Origin: Flavobacteriales bacterium UBA6772
GTDB taxonomy: Bacteria > Bacteroidota > Bacteroidia > Flavobacteriales > Flavobacteriaceae
DNA: 64,000 nt
Direction of reading: 5' to 3'
Assembly (NCBI GenBank): GCA_905181765.1
Contig: CAJIYW010000002.1
Span: 1-64,000 of the forward strand
Under the pieces are notes generated by a model. The model had not been told where the DNA came from and did not search any database. It saw nothing but the letters and a program-made list of their open reading frames with translations. Below are positions 10,208 to 19,498 of this stretch, piece by piece; within the stretch, counting starts at the first letter, position 1; every line of letters starts with the position of its first letter. The position numbers were made by a program, and so were the translations under genes.

Positions 10208-11206
10208 CTACTTCTTGCTAATAATAAGCCTGTTCTCTTTTTTAACAATGAGCACACCTGCAGACTTTTCAATGGCTTTTATACAGATATTTATATTTGT
10301 AATAGGAACTGCTCCTGTTATTAATATATCTTTGCTGTTATCATCCTTAAAAACAATAGAATATCCATAAGATTCTTCTATTTTCTCCATCGCTTTTTCC
10401 AAAGATAGGTTTTCAAAAAGCAAAGACCCATCTTTCCAACTTGTTTTTATAATTGGATTGAAAATATTTTTGTCTTCTAAAATTTTATTTTCTTCAGCTG
10501 AATACGAAATATAATTACCAGGAATCATTTTTTTGTCCGCACCATTTTTAAGTTTTAGCCAAATATTTCCTTCCTCTAAGAAAACAGCTGTTTTTTCTTG
10601 TTTTGTACTTACATTAAAAGAAGTGCCATATACTTCTACAGATAAATCTTTTGTGATTACCCAAAACTTCGCCTGAGTAACGATTTTTTTATCAACCTGA
10701 AAAAATGCTTCTCCAGATAACCAAACTCTTCTACTTTCGTTTTTATAGTAAGATAGACTAGAGTTTGAATTTAAAGTAACATCACTACCATCTTGTAATT
10801 TAATGTTTAATATTTCGCCATAATTAGTTTTATGTGTAATCTTAGAATTACTATTTAGGAAATAGAAGCCCAAAGAGAATAATAATAATATGGATGCTGC
10901 TGCACTAAATTTTCTTAAAAATAGAACTTTTGATTTTGACGCTTTTGGTGCTTTTGTTTTTTCCTGAATTTTAGCTTCTAATTTTTTCCATTCAAAAGCA
11001 ACTTTTTCTTTGCTAACTACTTCCTTATTAAAAGAAACACCTAGAACAAGGTCTTTCGCTTTGTTTACCAATTCATTTTTCTCTGGATTATTTGCAATCC
11101 AAAATTCCCAAAAATTTATGTCTGTACCATTATTTTGTAATGCCCAATTTTTAAAAGACACGTCTTCTAAAAAATCGTTTATGGTATTGTATTGTTTTTT
11201 GATCAT
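10208..11206 (-). CDS. FecR-family anti-sigma factor
   Basis: The 332-residue protein has a cytosolic N-terminal region (about 1-95) with tryptophan-containing motifs (FWEFWI), one transmembrane helix (about 98-118, FSAAASILLLFSLGFYFL), a FecR domain (YGEILNIKLQDGSDVTLNSNSSLSY ... VWLSGEAFFQV, about 130-230) and a C-terminal DUF4974-type domain (SLLFENLSLEKAMEKIEESYGY). In such systems the protein holds or activates the partner ECF sigma factor according to signals from the TonB receptor. The sigma gene is immediately upstream and the STN-containing receptor 20 bases downstream, so the three form a trans-envelope signalling set. The gene itself is intact. Confidence 0.92.
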   Translation of the reverse strand: MIKKQYNTINDFLEDVSFKNWALQNNGTDINFWEFWIANNPEKNELVNKAKDLVLGVSFNKEVVSKEKVAFEWKKLEAKIQEKTKAPKASKSKVLFLRKFSAAASILLLFSLGFYFLNSNSKITHKTNYGEILNIKLQDGSDVTLNSNSSLSYYKNESRRVWLSGEAFFQVDKKIVTQAKFWVITKDLSVEVYGTSFNVSTKQEKTAVFLEEGNIWLKLKNGADKKMIPGNYISYSAEENKILEDKNIFNPIIKTSWKDGSLLFENLSLEKAMEKIEESYGYSIVFKDDNSKDILITGAVPITNINICIKAIEKSAGVLIVKKENRLIISKK

Positions 11207-11270
11207 CTCTTAATTTTCTCTTGCTACTTATATAAGATACTATTCTATTTTTTATACCCTTAATTTTATG

Positions 11271-11855
11271 TTAAAGCTTAAATAGTTTTATAATAGATAT
11301 TTCTTCTTTTAAACTTTTTATTGCTTTGTGCAATGTATTTACTACACTCTGATAGTTAATACCCATTATTTCTGAGATTTCTGAAGCTTTTAAACCGCTG
11401 TAATACTTCAAATAAATGGCCTCTTTTTGTCTACTTGGTAACTTATTTAATAAAATAGACAAGTTTTTGTTTTTAAAAATGGTTGTTTCTTGCTCTGTCA
11501 TTATCTCTTCTGCCGTAAATTGAAGGTCCACAAAAGTATCTTCAGAAAAATCGGTATGCGTTAATTTATTGTTTTTTTTCATTACCTTTAATAAAAAACG
11601 TCTGTAGGACGTGAAAAGGTAGGGTGCAATGCTATCTAAATCACTTAAATTTTCTCTGTGCTCAAAAACATATAAAAAAAAGTCTTGCAACGTATCTTCT
11701 GTAAGCGCAGTATTTTTAGATATTTTTAATCCGTAACTATGTAAATCTGGATAGTAGCTCTCAAAAAGCACAGAAAACGCATTTAGGTCTCCTTCTTTTA
11801 ATGCTTTCCATAAAAACTTATCCGTTAACTTTTCCATAAAAAATTTAGTGCTCAA
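11271..11855 (-). CDS. ECF (sigma-70 family) RNA polymerase sigma factor, FecI-like
   Basis: The 194-residue protein shows sigma region 2 (FSVLFESYYPDLHSYGLKI ... EDTLQDFFLYVFEHRENL, about 25-80) and region 4 (LPSRQKEAIYLKYYSGLKASEISEIMGINYQSVVNTLHKAIKSLK, about 138-185) with a helix-turn-helix. The organisation sigma-FecR-TonB receptor is the usual Bacteroidota cell-surface signalling arrangement. The start could be the ATG at 11855 or an internal ATG at 11837 (MEKL); the latter gives a more usual N-terminus. It probably transcribes the downstream receptor genes. Confidence 0.92.
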   Translation of the reverse strand: MSTKFFMEKLTDKFLWKALKEGDLNAFSVLFESYYPDLHSYGLKISKNTALTEDTLQDFFLYVFEHRENLSDLDSIAPYLFTSYRRFLLKVMKKNNKLTHTDFSEDTFVDLQFTAEEIMTEQETTIFKNKNLSILLNKLPSRQKEAIYLKYYSGLKASEISEIMGINYQSVVNTLHKAIKSLKEEISIIKLFKL

Positions 11856-11930
11856 TAATTCTCTAAAAGTAATAAAAATTAACGAATCATCTTTAACCTA
11901 CTTTTAACAAAAATAAATATGTTAAAATTG

Positions 11931-11938
11931 TAGTTTTG
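11931..11938 (+). promoter_or_regulatory. Putative -7 promoter box for the moxR-bat operon
   Basis: TAGTTTTG fits TAnnTTTG and lies 36 bases upstream of the moxR start, in the 119-base gap between this operon and the divergent sigma-factor gene. No clear -33 element is seen. Confidence 0.4.
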
Positions 11939-11974
11939 TTCCAATAAAAAAAATAACACCAAATACAATATATA

Positions 11975-12964
11975 ATGGATGTAGATGTAAGAGCAATTAA
12001 CGAGAAAATTGAAAGGGAAAGTGCCTTTATAGATATTCTTACTTTAGAAATGAATAAAGTAATTGTTGGACAAAAACAAATGATAGAAAGTTTATTAATC
12101 GGGTTGATTGGTAATGGTCATATTTTACTGGAAGGAGTTCCTGGATTAGCAAAAACTTTGGCAATTAACACACTATCTAAAGCGGTGCAAGCAAGTTTTA
12201 GTAGAGTGCAGTTTACACCAGATTTATTGCCTGCAGATGTTGTTGGAACCATGATTTACAACATGAAGGAAAATGACTTCATGATTAAAAAAGGTCCAAT
12301 ATTCGCAAACTTTGTATTGGCAGATGAGATTAACAGAGCACCTGCAAAAGTACAATCTGCTTTATTAGAGGCAATGCAAGAGCGCCAAATTACTATTGGA
12401 GATACTACCTTTAAGTTAGATGAGCCTTTCTTAGTAATGGCAACTCAAAACCCTGTAGAACAAGAAGGAACCTACCCTTTGCCAGAAGCACAAGTAGATA
12501 GATTCATGCTAAAAGTGGTCATTGATTATCCAAAATTACAAGATGAGCAACTTATTATGCGCCAGAATTTATCCGGTAGCTTTGCCACAGTAAATCCTGT
12601 AGTTTCTGTAGCCCAAATTATAAAAGCAAGAGCAGTTGCAAATGAGGTTTATATGGACGAGAAAATCGAAAAATATATTCTAGACATTATTTTTGCAACA
12701 CGGTATCCAGAAAAATATAACTTATCAAAATTAAAAGACTTAATTAGTTTTGGAGCCTCTCCTCGTGGAAGTATAAATTTAGCAAAAGCAGCAAAATGTT
12801 ATGCCTTTATTAAACGAAGAGGATATGTAATTCCAGAAGATGTTAGGGCAGTAGTTTACGATGTATTGCGTCACAGAATTGGTATTACATATGAAGCGGA
12901 AGCAGAAAACATAACTTCTGTTGACATTATAAACGATATTATTAATGAAATTGAAGTACCATAA
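11975..12964 (+). CDS. MoxR-family AAA+ ATPase, first gene of the Bat operon
   Basis: The 329-residue AAA_3 ATPase has a Walker A motif at residues 54-61 (GVPGLAKT), Walker B in FVLADEINRAP, sensor-like ATQNPVEQEGTYPLPEAQVDRF, and a C-terminal lid domain. MoxR proteins are thought to act as chaperone-like ATPases that help vWA-domain partners mature. The next genes encode a DUF58 protein and BatA-E, the usual Bacteroidota arrangement. About 75 bases separate it from the DUF58 gene. It is complete and has no unusual features. Confidence 0.95.
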   Translation: MDVDVRAINEKIERESAFIDILTLEMNKVIVGQKQMIESLLIGLIGNGHILLEGVPGLAKTLAINTLSKAVQASFSRVQFTPDLLPADVVGTMIYNMKENDFMIKKGPIFANFVLADEINRAPAKVQSALLEAMQERQITIGDTTFKLDEPFLVMATQNPVEQEGTYPLPEAQVDRFMLKVVIDYPKLQDEQLIMRQNLSGSFATVNPVVSVAQIIKARAVANEVYMDEKIEKYILDIIFATRYPEKYNLSKLKDLISFGASPRGSINLAKAAKCYAFIKRRGYVIPEDVRAVVYDVLRHRIGITYEAEAENITSVDIINDIINEIEVP

Positions 12965-13039
12965 ACAATTATCAAAAAACAATTATACGTTTAAAAGGTG
13001 AAACTAATAATTGATACATGTTAACTGACAATTGAATAA

Positions 13040-13909
13040 ATGGATACAAAAGAGATACTTAAGAAAGTACGGAAGATAGAAATTAAGACAAAACGTTTGT
13101 CTAATGATATTTTTGGAGGTGAATACCATTCCTCTTTTAAAGGACGTGGTATGACTTTTTCTGAAGTAAGACAATACCAATTTGGTGACGATGTTAGAGC
13201 AATTGACTGGAACGTTACCGCGCGCTACAACGAACCTTATATTAAAGTCTTTGAAGAAGAACGTGAATTAACGATGATGCTTTTAGTAGATATTTCTGGT
13301 TCTGAATTATTTGGAACAGCTACACAGTTTAAAAAAGATACCGTCACAGAAATTGCCGCAACATTGGCTTTTTCTGCAACTCAAAACAATGATAAAGTTG
13401 GTTTAATTTTATTTTCTGATGATATTGAGTTGTTCATTCCTCCTAAAAAAGGAAAAAGTCATGTTTTAAGAATTATTAGAGAGCTCATAGAATTTAAACC
13501 AAAAAGTAAAAAAACAAACATTGCAGCAGCTTTAAAGTTTCTATCTAGTGTAATGAAAAAAAGAGCGATTGTTTTTATGTTATCAGATTTCATGGACGAT
13601 GACTATGAAAAGACACTAAAAATTGCAGCAAAAAAACACGATTTAACGGGTATTCGAGTTTATGATAAACATGATGCCGAAATTCCTAATTTAGGAATGG
13701 TGCCAATGTTAGATGCTGAAACCGGCAATGTGCAATTAATTAATACTGCATCAAGATCTGTAAGAACAAGTTACAAAGCAAATGCAATAAGACTTTCAGA
13801 CTATTACACAAACATGTTTAAAAGAAGTGGTGCAGGAAGCGTAAACACAAGAGTTGATGAAAATTACGTGAAAAAATTATTAGGTTATTTTAAACACAAA
13901 GGAAGATAG
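13040..13909 (+). CDS. DUF58 domain-containing protein (vWA-like), Bat operon
   Basis: The 289-residue cytosolic protein has the DUF58 signature (VRQYQFGDDVRAIDWNVTARYNEPYIKVFEEERE) and a von Willebrand A-like fold starting at LLVDISGS, which keeps the D-x-S-x-S start of a metal-ion-dependent adhesion site as DISGS. Such proteins accompany MoxR ATPases. In the Bat operon it is thought to be a partner of the membrane BatA/BatB proteins. The exact function is unknown. It sits 8 bases ahead of the next gene. Confidence 0.92.
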   Translation: MDTKEILKKVRKIEIKTKRLSNDIFGGEYHSSFKGRGMTFSEVRQYQFGDDVRAIDWNVTARYNEPYIKVFEEERELTMMLLVDISGSELFGTATQFKKDTVTEIAATLAFSATQNNDKVGLILFSDDIELFIPPKKGKSHVLRIIRELIEFKPKSKKTNIAAALKFLSSVMKKRAIVFMLSDFMDDDYEKTLKIAAKKHDLTGIRVYDKHDAEIPNLGMVPMLDAETGNVQLINTASRSVRTSYKANAIRLSDYYTNMFKRSGAGSVNTRVDENYVKKLLGYFKHKGR

Positions 13910-13917
13910 TCTTACAA

Positions 13918-14835
13918 ATGAAAAAACAAATATTCTATATATTACTATTTATTTCAACCATAAGTTTTGCGCAAAAACCAATGGTTAAAGCAGAAATTGA
14001 TACTACCAACATTAGAATTGGTGAGCAGTTTCAATTAAAAATCTCGGTAGATGAAACTCAGAATGTAATCATTCCGAAAATCCAACTAAAAGGTTTAGAG
14101 GTTATCGATTCTACAAGAATAGATACTATTAAAAACAGCCTCATTAGAAGATACATATTAACAGGCTTTGATAGTGGAGCATTTTACATTCCGCAACAAC
14201 AAATCTTTGTCAAAAATCAGGCTTTTTTAACGGATTCTCTTTTAATAAATATAGCAACAATTGCAATAGATACTGCAAAAGTGAAAAAATTTCCAATAAA
14301 ATCTATTAAAAAAGAACCTTATACATTCGATGATTTTAGAATCTACATATATCTTATTTTAGCAATTCTAGCGATCATAGGTTTCTGGATTTACTGGTTT
14401 GTAATTAAAAAAAGAAAAGAAACCGAAGATGCACCAACCTATAGAACCTTACCTCCTTTTGAAGAGGCAATTTTAAGGTTGAATGAATTAGACGAAAAGC
14501 TCTTGTGGCAAAACAATAAAATAAAAGAATATTACTCTGAATTAACAGAAATTGTACGTGGCTATATTGAGCGTGAATTAAAAGTGCCTGCATTAGAAAA
14601 TACTACTGATGAAGTGCTAGCAATGATAAAAGATTTTAAGAACTTAGATAGTATAGAAACTTCAAAAGAAACAATAAAAAAGTTAAAAGACTTATTACGA
14701 GAAGCTGATTTAGTAAAGTTTGCCAAGTCGAAACCTTTAGCTATTGAAATTGAAGACGACAGAAGAGATGCAGAATTTATTATAGGACACTTAAAGCCTA
14801 AACAAATAATAGAAAAAGAAGATGAACTGGAGTAA
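13918..14835 (+). CDS. Bat-operon membrane protein (BatX-type, unknown function)
   Basis: The 305-residue protein has a signal peptide (FYILLFISTISFAQ), a periplasmic beta-rich domain resembling the N-terminal part of BatD (VKAEIDTTNIRIGEQFQLKISVDE), one transmembrane helix near residues 142-163 (IYLILAILAIIGFWIYWF), and a cytosolic helical domain (IKEYYSELTEIVRGYIERELKVPALENTTDEVLAMI). The topology mirrors BatD, and both cytosolic tails look alike. It overlaps the batA start by 14 bases, so the two genes are probably translationally coupled. It is conserved in position between DUF58 and batA in related genomes, but its job is unknown. Confidence 0.8.
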   Translation: MKKQIFYILLFISTISFAQKPMVKAEIDTTNIRIGEQFQLKISVDETQNVIIPKIQLKGLEVIDSTRIDTIKNSLIRRYILTGFDSGAFYIPQQQIFVKNQAFLTDSLLINIATIAIDTAKVKKFPIKSIKKEPYTFDDFRIYIYLILAILAIIGFWIYWFVIKKRKETEDAPTYRTLPPFEEAILRLNELDEKLLWQNNKIKEYYSELTEIVRGYIERELKVPALENTTDEVLAMIKDFKNLDSIETSKETIKKLKDLLREADLVKFAKSKPLAIEIEDDRRDAEFIIGHLKPKQIIEKEDELE

Positions 14836-15826
14836 TTTCGAATTTTTAAACCCTGAGTTTCTCTGGTTACTAATACTAATACCACTATTAGCAGTTTGGC
14901 ATTTCTTTATGCGTAAAAAAGATACTGCTGTTTTAACAATGCCGAGTGTAAAAGGTTTTAAAGTTAGCTCATTTTTATCAAAATTAAAACCAATTCTATA
15001 CCTGTTAAGACTGCTTGCTTTGTCTGCAATTATAATTGCGCTAGCAAGACCTAGAAATGTGTCTGTAAGCAAGAAAACAAAAACGAATAAAGGGATTGAT
15101 ATTGTAATGGCTATTGATGTTTCTGCGAGCATGTTGGCTAGAGATTTAAAGCCAAATAGATTAGAGGCACTTAAAAAAGTAGCTGTAAATTTTGTAGACA
15201 GAAGACCAAACGATAGAATTGGTATTGTGGTATATGCCGGTGAAAGTTTTACACAAACCCCAATTACAAGTGATAAAGGAATTGTGAAACGTACAATTTC
15301 TGAATTGAAATGGGGACAACTAGAGGGTGGAACAGCCATTGGAATGGGGTTAGGTTCGGGTGTAAACAGACTAAAAGGAAGTAAGGCAAAAAGTAAAGTA
15401 ATTATTTTACTTACAGATGGTGTAAATAACTCTGGTAATATAGATCCAAGAACGGCAACCGAATTGGCAAAAGAGTTGAAAATTAAAGTGTATACCATAG
15501 GAATTGGTACGAATGGGATGGCAGATTTCCCGTGGAGTAAAGACCCTAGAACAGGCAAGCTGAATTTTAGAAAGCAACAAGTAGAAATAGATGAAAAACT
15601 ATTGCAAGAAATTGCAACAGAAACCGAAGGGAAATATTTTAGGGCAACGGACAATGAATCTTTAAAAGAAATTTATGACGAAATTGATGCCCTAGAAAAA
15701 ACAAAAATAGAAGAGTTTAAGTATTACAATTATCAAGAGAAGTTTAGAGTTTTTGTGCTCTTAGGATTAGGATTCTTATTGTTAGAATTCATTTTAAGAA
15801 ATACAATTTTCAAAAGTTTTATATAA
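14822..15826 (+). CDS. batA: BatA, vWA-domain membrane protein
   Basis: The 334-residue protein has N-terminal membrane segments (about 12-27 and 58-78), a central von Willebrand factor A domain beginning IDIVMAIDVSASMLARDLKPNRLEALK (complete MIDAS D-x-S-x-S), and a C-terminal transmembrane helix near FVLLGLGFLLLEFIL. This is the canonical BatA layout. Bat proteins were named for Bacteroides aerotolerance; they are cell-envelope proteins linked to oxidative-stress survival, and their biochemistry is unresolved. The gene is followed 27 bases later by its paralogue batB. Confidence 0.92.
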   Translation: MNWSNFEFLNPEFLWLLILIPLLAVWHFFMRKKDTAVLTMPSVKGFKVSSFLSKLKPILYLLRLLALSAIIIALARPRNVSVSKKTKTNKGIDIVMAIDVSASMLARDLKPNRLEALKKVAVNFVDRRPNDRIGIVVYAGESFTQTPITSDKGIVKRTISELKWGQLEGGTAIGMGLGSGVNRLKGSKAKSKVIILLTDGVNNSGNIDPRTATELAKELKIKVYTIGIGTNGMADFPWSKDPRTGKLNFRKQQVEIDEKLLQEIATETEGKYFRATDNESLKEIYDEIDALEKTKIEEFKYYNYQEKFRVFVLLGLGFLLLEFILRNTIFKSFI

Positions 15827-15853
15827 AAAATTGAATCTTTCAATTAAAAAATA

Positions 15854-16900
15854 ATGTACAGAATAGAAGAACCAATTTATTTTTATCTACTAACAATTAT
15901 TCCGGCAATGATTGTTATTTTCTTGTTGGTTTTATGGTGGAAAAAAAGAACACAACGCGCCTTTTCTAATAGCACATTACTCAAAAAATTAGCACCAAAT
16001 TCATCTAGCTTTAAAACTACTTTAAAATTGGTAACTTTATTAGTGGGTATTACCTTTTTAATAATTTCTTTGACCAACCCAAAAATGGGAACGAAATTAA
16101 AAACAGTTAAAAGAGAAGGTGTAGATGTTGTTTTTGCTTTAGACGTTTCTAAAAGTATGTTGGCAGAAGACATTGCCCCTAACAGGTTAGAGAAAGCAAA
16201 GCAAATTATTTCTAAAATAATTAATAAATTAGGTTCAGACAGAGTTGGTATTATTATTTATGCAGGAAATTCATATCCATTATTACCAATAACTACAGAT
16301 CATGCCGCGGCTAGTATGTTTTTACAAAACGCAAATCCAGACATGGTTTCTAGTCAAGGAACAGATATTAATGGCGCATTAGAATTAGCAAAAACATATT
16401 ATAATAATGATGAGCAAACCAACCGATTTTTAATTATTATTTCAGACGGGGAAGATCACCAAGAAGAAACAAAGCAGGTTGCGCAAAACTTAGCAAACGA
16501 AGGTGTAAAAATTTATACTGTTGGCGTTGGTACAGATAGAGGTGGGCCAATTCCTATACGTGTAAATGGTGCTGTGAATAGTTATAAAAAAGATAACAAA
16601 GGTGAAACTGTAATTACAAAACGTAAACCAGCAGTTTTACAAGGAATTGCAGATGCCGCTAATGGAAAATATATTGATGGCAATATTACTGAAAATCCTG
16701 TAAATGAAATTGCAGAGATTATTGCAAATGCAGAAAAAAGCGAGTTTGAGACCAAGCAGTTTTCTGACTATAAAGATCAATTTCAATGGTTCTTAGGATT
16801 GGGTTTATTCTTTTTAATTATGGATGTTTTCTTGTTTGAAAAGAAAACAAAATGGTTAAAAAAAGCGGATTTATTTAACGAAGAGAAAACAAAAAATTAA
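15854..16900 (+). CDS. batB: BatB, vWA-domain membrane protein
   Basis: The 348-residue protein is a paralogue of the preceding BatA. It has N-terminal membrane helices (FYLLTIIPAMIVIFLLVLWW and LVTLLVGITFLIISLT), a vWA domain with intact MIDAS start (VVFALDVSKSMLAEDIAPNRLEKAK), and a C-terminal helix (FQWFLGLGLFFLIMDVFLF). Its stop codon directly abuts the batC ATG (16898-16900 TAA, 16901 ATG), indicating tight translational coupling. Function as for BatA: probable scaffold in an envelope complex. Confidence 0.92.
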   Translation: MYRIEEPIYFYLLTIIPAMIVIFLLVLWWKKRTQRAFSNSTLLKKLAPNSSSFKTTLKLVTLLVGITFLIISLTNPKMGTKLKTVKREGVDVVFALDVSKSMLAEDIAPNRLEKAKQIISKIINKLGSDRVGIIIYAGNSYPLLPITTDHAAASMFLQNANPDMVSSQGTDINGALELAKTYYNNDEQTNRFLIIISDGEDHQEETKQVAQNLANEGVKIYTVGVGTDRGGPIPIRVNGAVNSYKKDNKGETVITKRKPAVLQGIADAANGKYIDGNITENPVNEIAEIIANAEKSEFETKQFSDYKDQFQWFLGLGLFFLIMDVFLFEKKTKWLKKADLFNEEKTKN

Positions 16901-17713
16901 ATGAAAAAATTAAAATACCTGTTTATCATTTTCTTAATGCTCTTTTCATCTAAAGAAATAGCAGCACAAAAAGATACTATTGCACAGCAAAGAACTGCAA
17001 GGAAAATGCTGCGTCAAGGAAATGAATTGTATCAAAAAGAACAATTCACAGATGCTTCTGTAGCCTATCAAAAAGCATTGGGGAGTAATTCTAATTACGA
17101 TAAGGCATCCTACAACTTAGGAAATGCATTGTATAAAAATAAAAATTACAAAGAAGCAATACCTCAGTATGAATTAACTGCAAAAACTGCAACCGACAAG
17201 GGTATTAAAGCCGAAGCGTTTCATAATATAGGAAACGCTATGATGGAGTCTAAAAATTATCAGGGGGCTGTAGATGCTTTTAAAAGTGCCTTAAGAAACA
17301 ATCCTACAGATGACGAAACTCGTTATAATTTAGCCGTTGCACAGCAATTATTAGACAAAGAAAAACAAGATAAAAAAGACGACAAAAACAAAGACAAAAA
17401 TAAGGATAAGGATAAGGATAAAAAAGACAAAGATCAGAAGGATAAAAACGATAAGGACAAAGATAAAAAAGACAAGAATAAAAAAGACGATGACAAAGAC
17501 GGTGAAGGAGATAAAGACAAGGATAAAAAACAAGACCCTAAAAAAGATAAAAAGAAAGAACCACAAAAACCAAAACCACAACCCGGTAAAATGACACCTC
17601 AGCAAGTAAAGCAATTGTTAGAAAGCTTAAATAATGAGGAGAAAAAAACCCAAAAGAAAATGAATGCTAAAAAAGCAAAAGGTAAAAAGGTAAAACAAGA
17701 AAAAGATTGGTAG
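16901..17713 (+). CDS. batC: BatC, TPR protein with a long Lys/Asp-rich tract
   Basis: The 270-residue protein has a signal peptide (LKYLFIIFLMLFSSKEIAAQ), then three tetratricopeptide repeats (about residues 35-150; GNELYQKEQFTDASVAYQKAL, NLGNALYKNKNYKEAIPQYE, GNAMMESKNYQGAVDAFKSAL). After these comes a tract of about 75 residues made almost wholly of Lys, Asp, Asn and Gln (17360-17590), then a short basic C-terminus. The TPRs probably mediate periplasmic protein contacts among Bat proteins. The low-complexity linker is encoded by imperfect AAAGAC/AAGGAT repeats and may vary in length between strains. BatC identity rests mainly on position between BatB and BatD. Confidence 0.85.
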   Translation: MKKLKYLFIIFLMLFSSKEIAAQKDTIAQQRTARKMLRQGNELYQKEQFTDASVAYQKALGSNSNYDKASYNLGNALYKNKNYKEAIPQYELTAKTATDKGIKAEAFHNIGNAMMESKNYQGAVDAFKSALRNNPTDDETRYNLAVAQQLLDKEKQDKKDDKNKDKNKDKDKDKKDKDQKDKNDKDKDKKDKNKKDDDKDGEGDKDKDKKQDPKKDKKKEPQKPKPQPGKMTPQQVKQLLESLNNEEKKTQKKMNAKKAKGKKVKQEKDW

Positions 17714-17735
17714 CTTTACGTTTTAGAAAAAGTTG

Positions 17736-19497
17736 ATGAAGTTGAAATTTTACATATCTCTATTTATTTGTTTACTAAGTATTTCTTTAGTTGCACAAGA
17801 AGCTACCTTAAAGGCAAAAGTTAGTAAAAACAAACTAGGTGTAAACCAGCGTTTACGGATAGAATTTTCTATTGATAAGCAGGGAGGAGATAATTTCTCT
17901 CCCCCAAAATTTACTAATTTTAGAGTTGTTGGCGGACCAAGTCAATCTGTTAGTCAATCTTGGATTAATGGAAAAGTAACCTTTTCCCAATCGTACACCT
18001 ACATTATTCAACCCAAAAGAAAAGGAGCCTTTTCTATTGCAAGTGCATCTATAAAAATTGGTGGTAAATTTATAAAGTCTGAACCTGTTAAAGTAATTGT
18101 TTTAGATCCTGTAGAAATTCCTAAAAACCCAAATGACCCAAATTATGTTGCACAGCAAAACATTCATTTAGTAGCAGAAATATCTAAAGCTAACCCTTAT
18201 GTTGGTGAAGGAATTTATGTAGAATATAGACTGTATGTAAGTGAAAATGTAAGTGTTTATGATACTTCTATTTCAGAAGCGCCAAAGTATAACGGTTTTT
18301 GGAATCAAGACATTAAAGTAAATGGTTTTCCAGTAAAAATGGGAAAATACAATGGGGAAAACTACAGATATATTGTGCTTCAAAAAGCACTTCTAATTCC
18401 AACAAAAACAGGAAAACTCTCTATAGATCCAATGAGAATGGATATTGTAATTGGAGTGCCATCTGGACGTGCAGATTTTTTCGGAAATGCAATCACAAAG
18501 AATATTAGACGAGAATTTGCTTCTACTAAAAAAATAATTCGTCCTAAGTCACTTCCTTTAGAAGGAAAACCAGCAAACTTTGCAGGAGCAGTTGGAGACT
18601 TTAATTTTAGTGTTGCTTTAAGTAAAGATATTTTAAAAGCAAATGAAACTAGCCAGGTACAAGTAAAAATTTCTGGAAAAGGAAACTTAAAATTATTTGA
18701 ATTACCAACAGTAGAAACTCCTGCGGAATTGGAAATGTACCAACCAGAAAGAAAAGAACGTGTGCGTGTAAATGCAAGTGGTCTTTCTGGCGCTGTAACA
18801 GACACCTACACAGTAGTTCCTTTATACAAAGGAAAGTATAAAATACCAAGTATTTCTTTCTCTTACTTTAATCCAAAAGAAAAAAAATACAAAACAATTG
18901 CTACAGAAGATTTTTTTGTAGATGTGCAAGAAGGAAAAGAATTAATTACTTTAGATACCAGTTCTGTAAGAAAACAAGAAGTTATTTCTACTGGGAAAAA
19001 CTTTAGATATATCGCTACTAAAACTAATTTCATAACTGCTAAAAAAATAGATTTTTTTAAATCTAACCTCTTTTATGTTTTATTTTTATTGCCATTAATT
19101 GCAATTCCTATCGGAGTTTTTATTGGTAAGAAAGAATGAAGAGAGAAGTAATGATATTTTGGGTAATAAAACTAGAAAAGCAGAAAAATTAGCTAAAAAA
19201 TATCTTTCTAAGGCACAAAAACAATTGGGTAAAAAAGAAGCGTTTTATGAAGCCTTAGAGCGTGCTCTACACAATTATTTAAAGGCAAAATTAGGCGTTG
19301 AAACTGCAGAAATAAGTAAAGAAAGAATTACCGAAATTTTAAAAGGTAAAAATGTAGAAGCAACTGCAATTCACCAATTTATTGAAGTATTAAAAAATTC
19401 TGATTTCGCTCGTTACACTCCTTTTACAGCAACTGAGATGAAAGAAGAATTTGAGCGTGCAAAAGCAGTTATTGTTCAATTAGATAAACAGTTATAA
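17736..19497 (+). pseudogene. batD: BatD, membrane-anchored Bat protein, split by a frameshift near 19.13 kb
   Basis: I choose ATG 17736 rather than the TTG just before it. The protein has a signal peptide (LFICLLSISLVAQ), a long periplasmic beta-rich region (KVSKNKLGVNQRLRIEFSIDKQGG ... VPLYKGKYKIPSISFSYFNP), and a transmembrane helix (LFYVLFLLPLIAIPIGVFIG). The frame stops at TGA 19137-19139 right after GKKE. One base over, the sequence continues NEERSNDILGNKTRKAEKLAKKYLSKAQKQLGKKEAFYEAL to the stop at 19497, the usual cytosolic tail. Restored length is about 587 residues, typical of BatD. The break separates only the cytosolic tail, so a partly functional protein is possible if it is real. 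Confidence 0.88.
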
Positions 19498-19498
19498 G

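Noticed and set aside
17351..17614. 87-codon minus-strand frame rich in Phe, Val and Ile within batC
   Set aside because: It is the antisense shadow of the Lys/Asp-rich tract (AAA/GAC codons read backwards as TTT/GTC).
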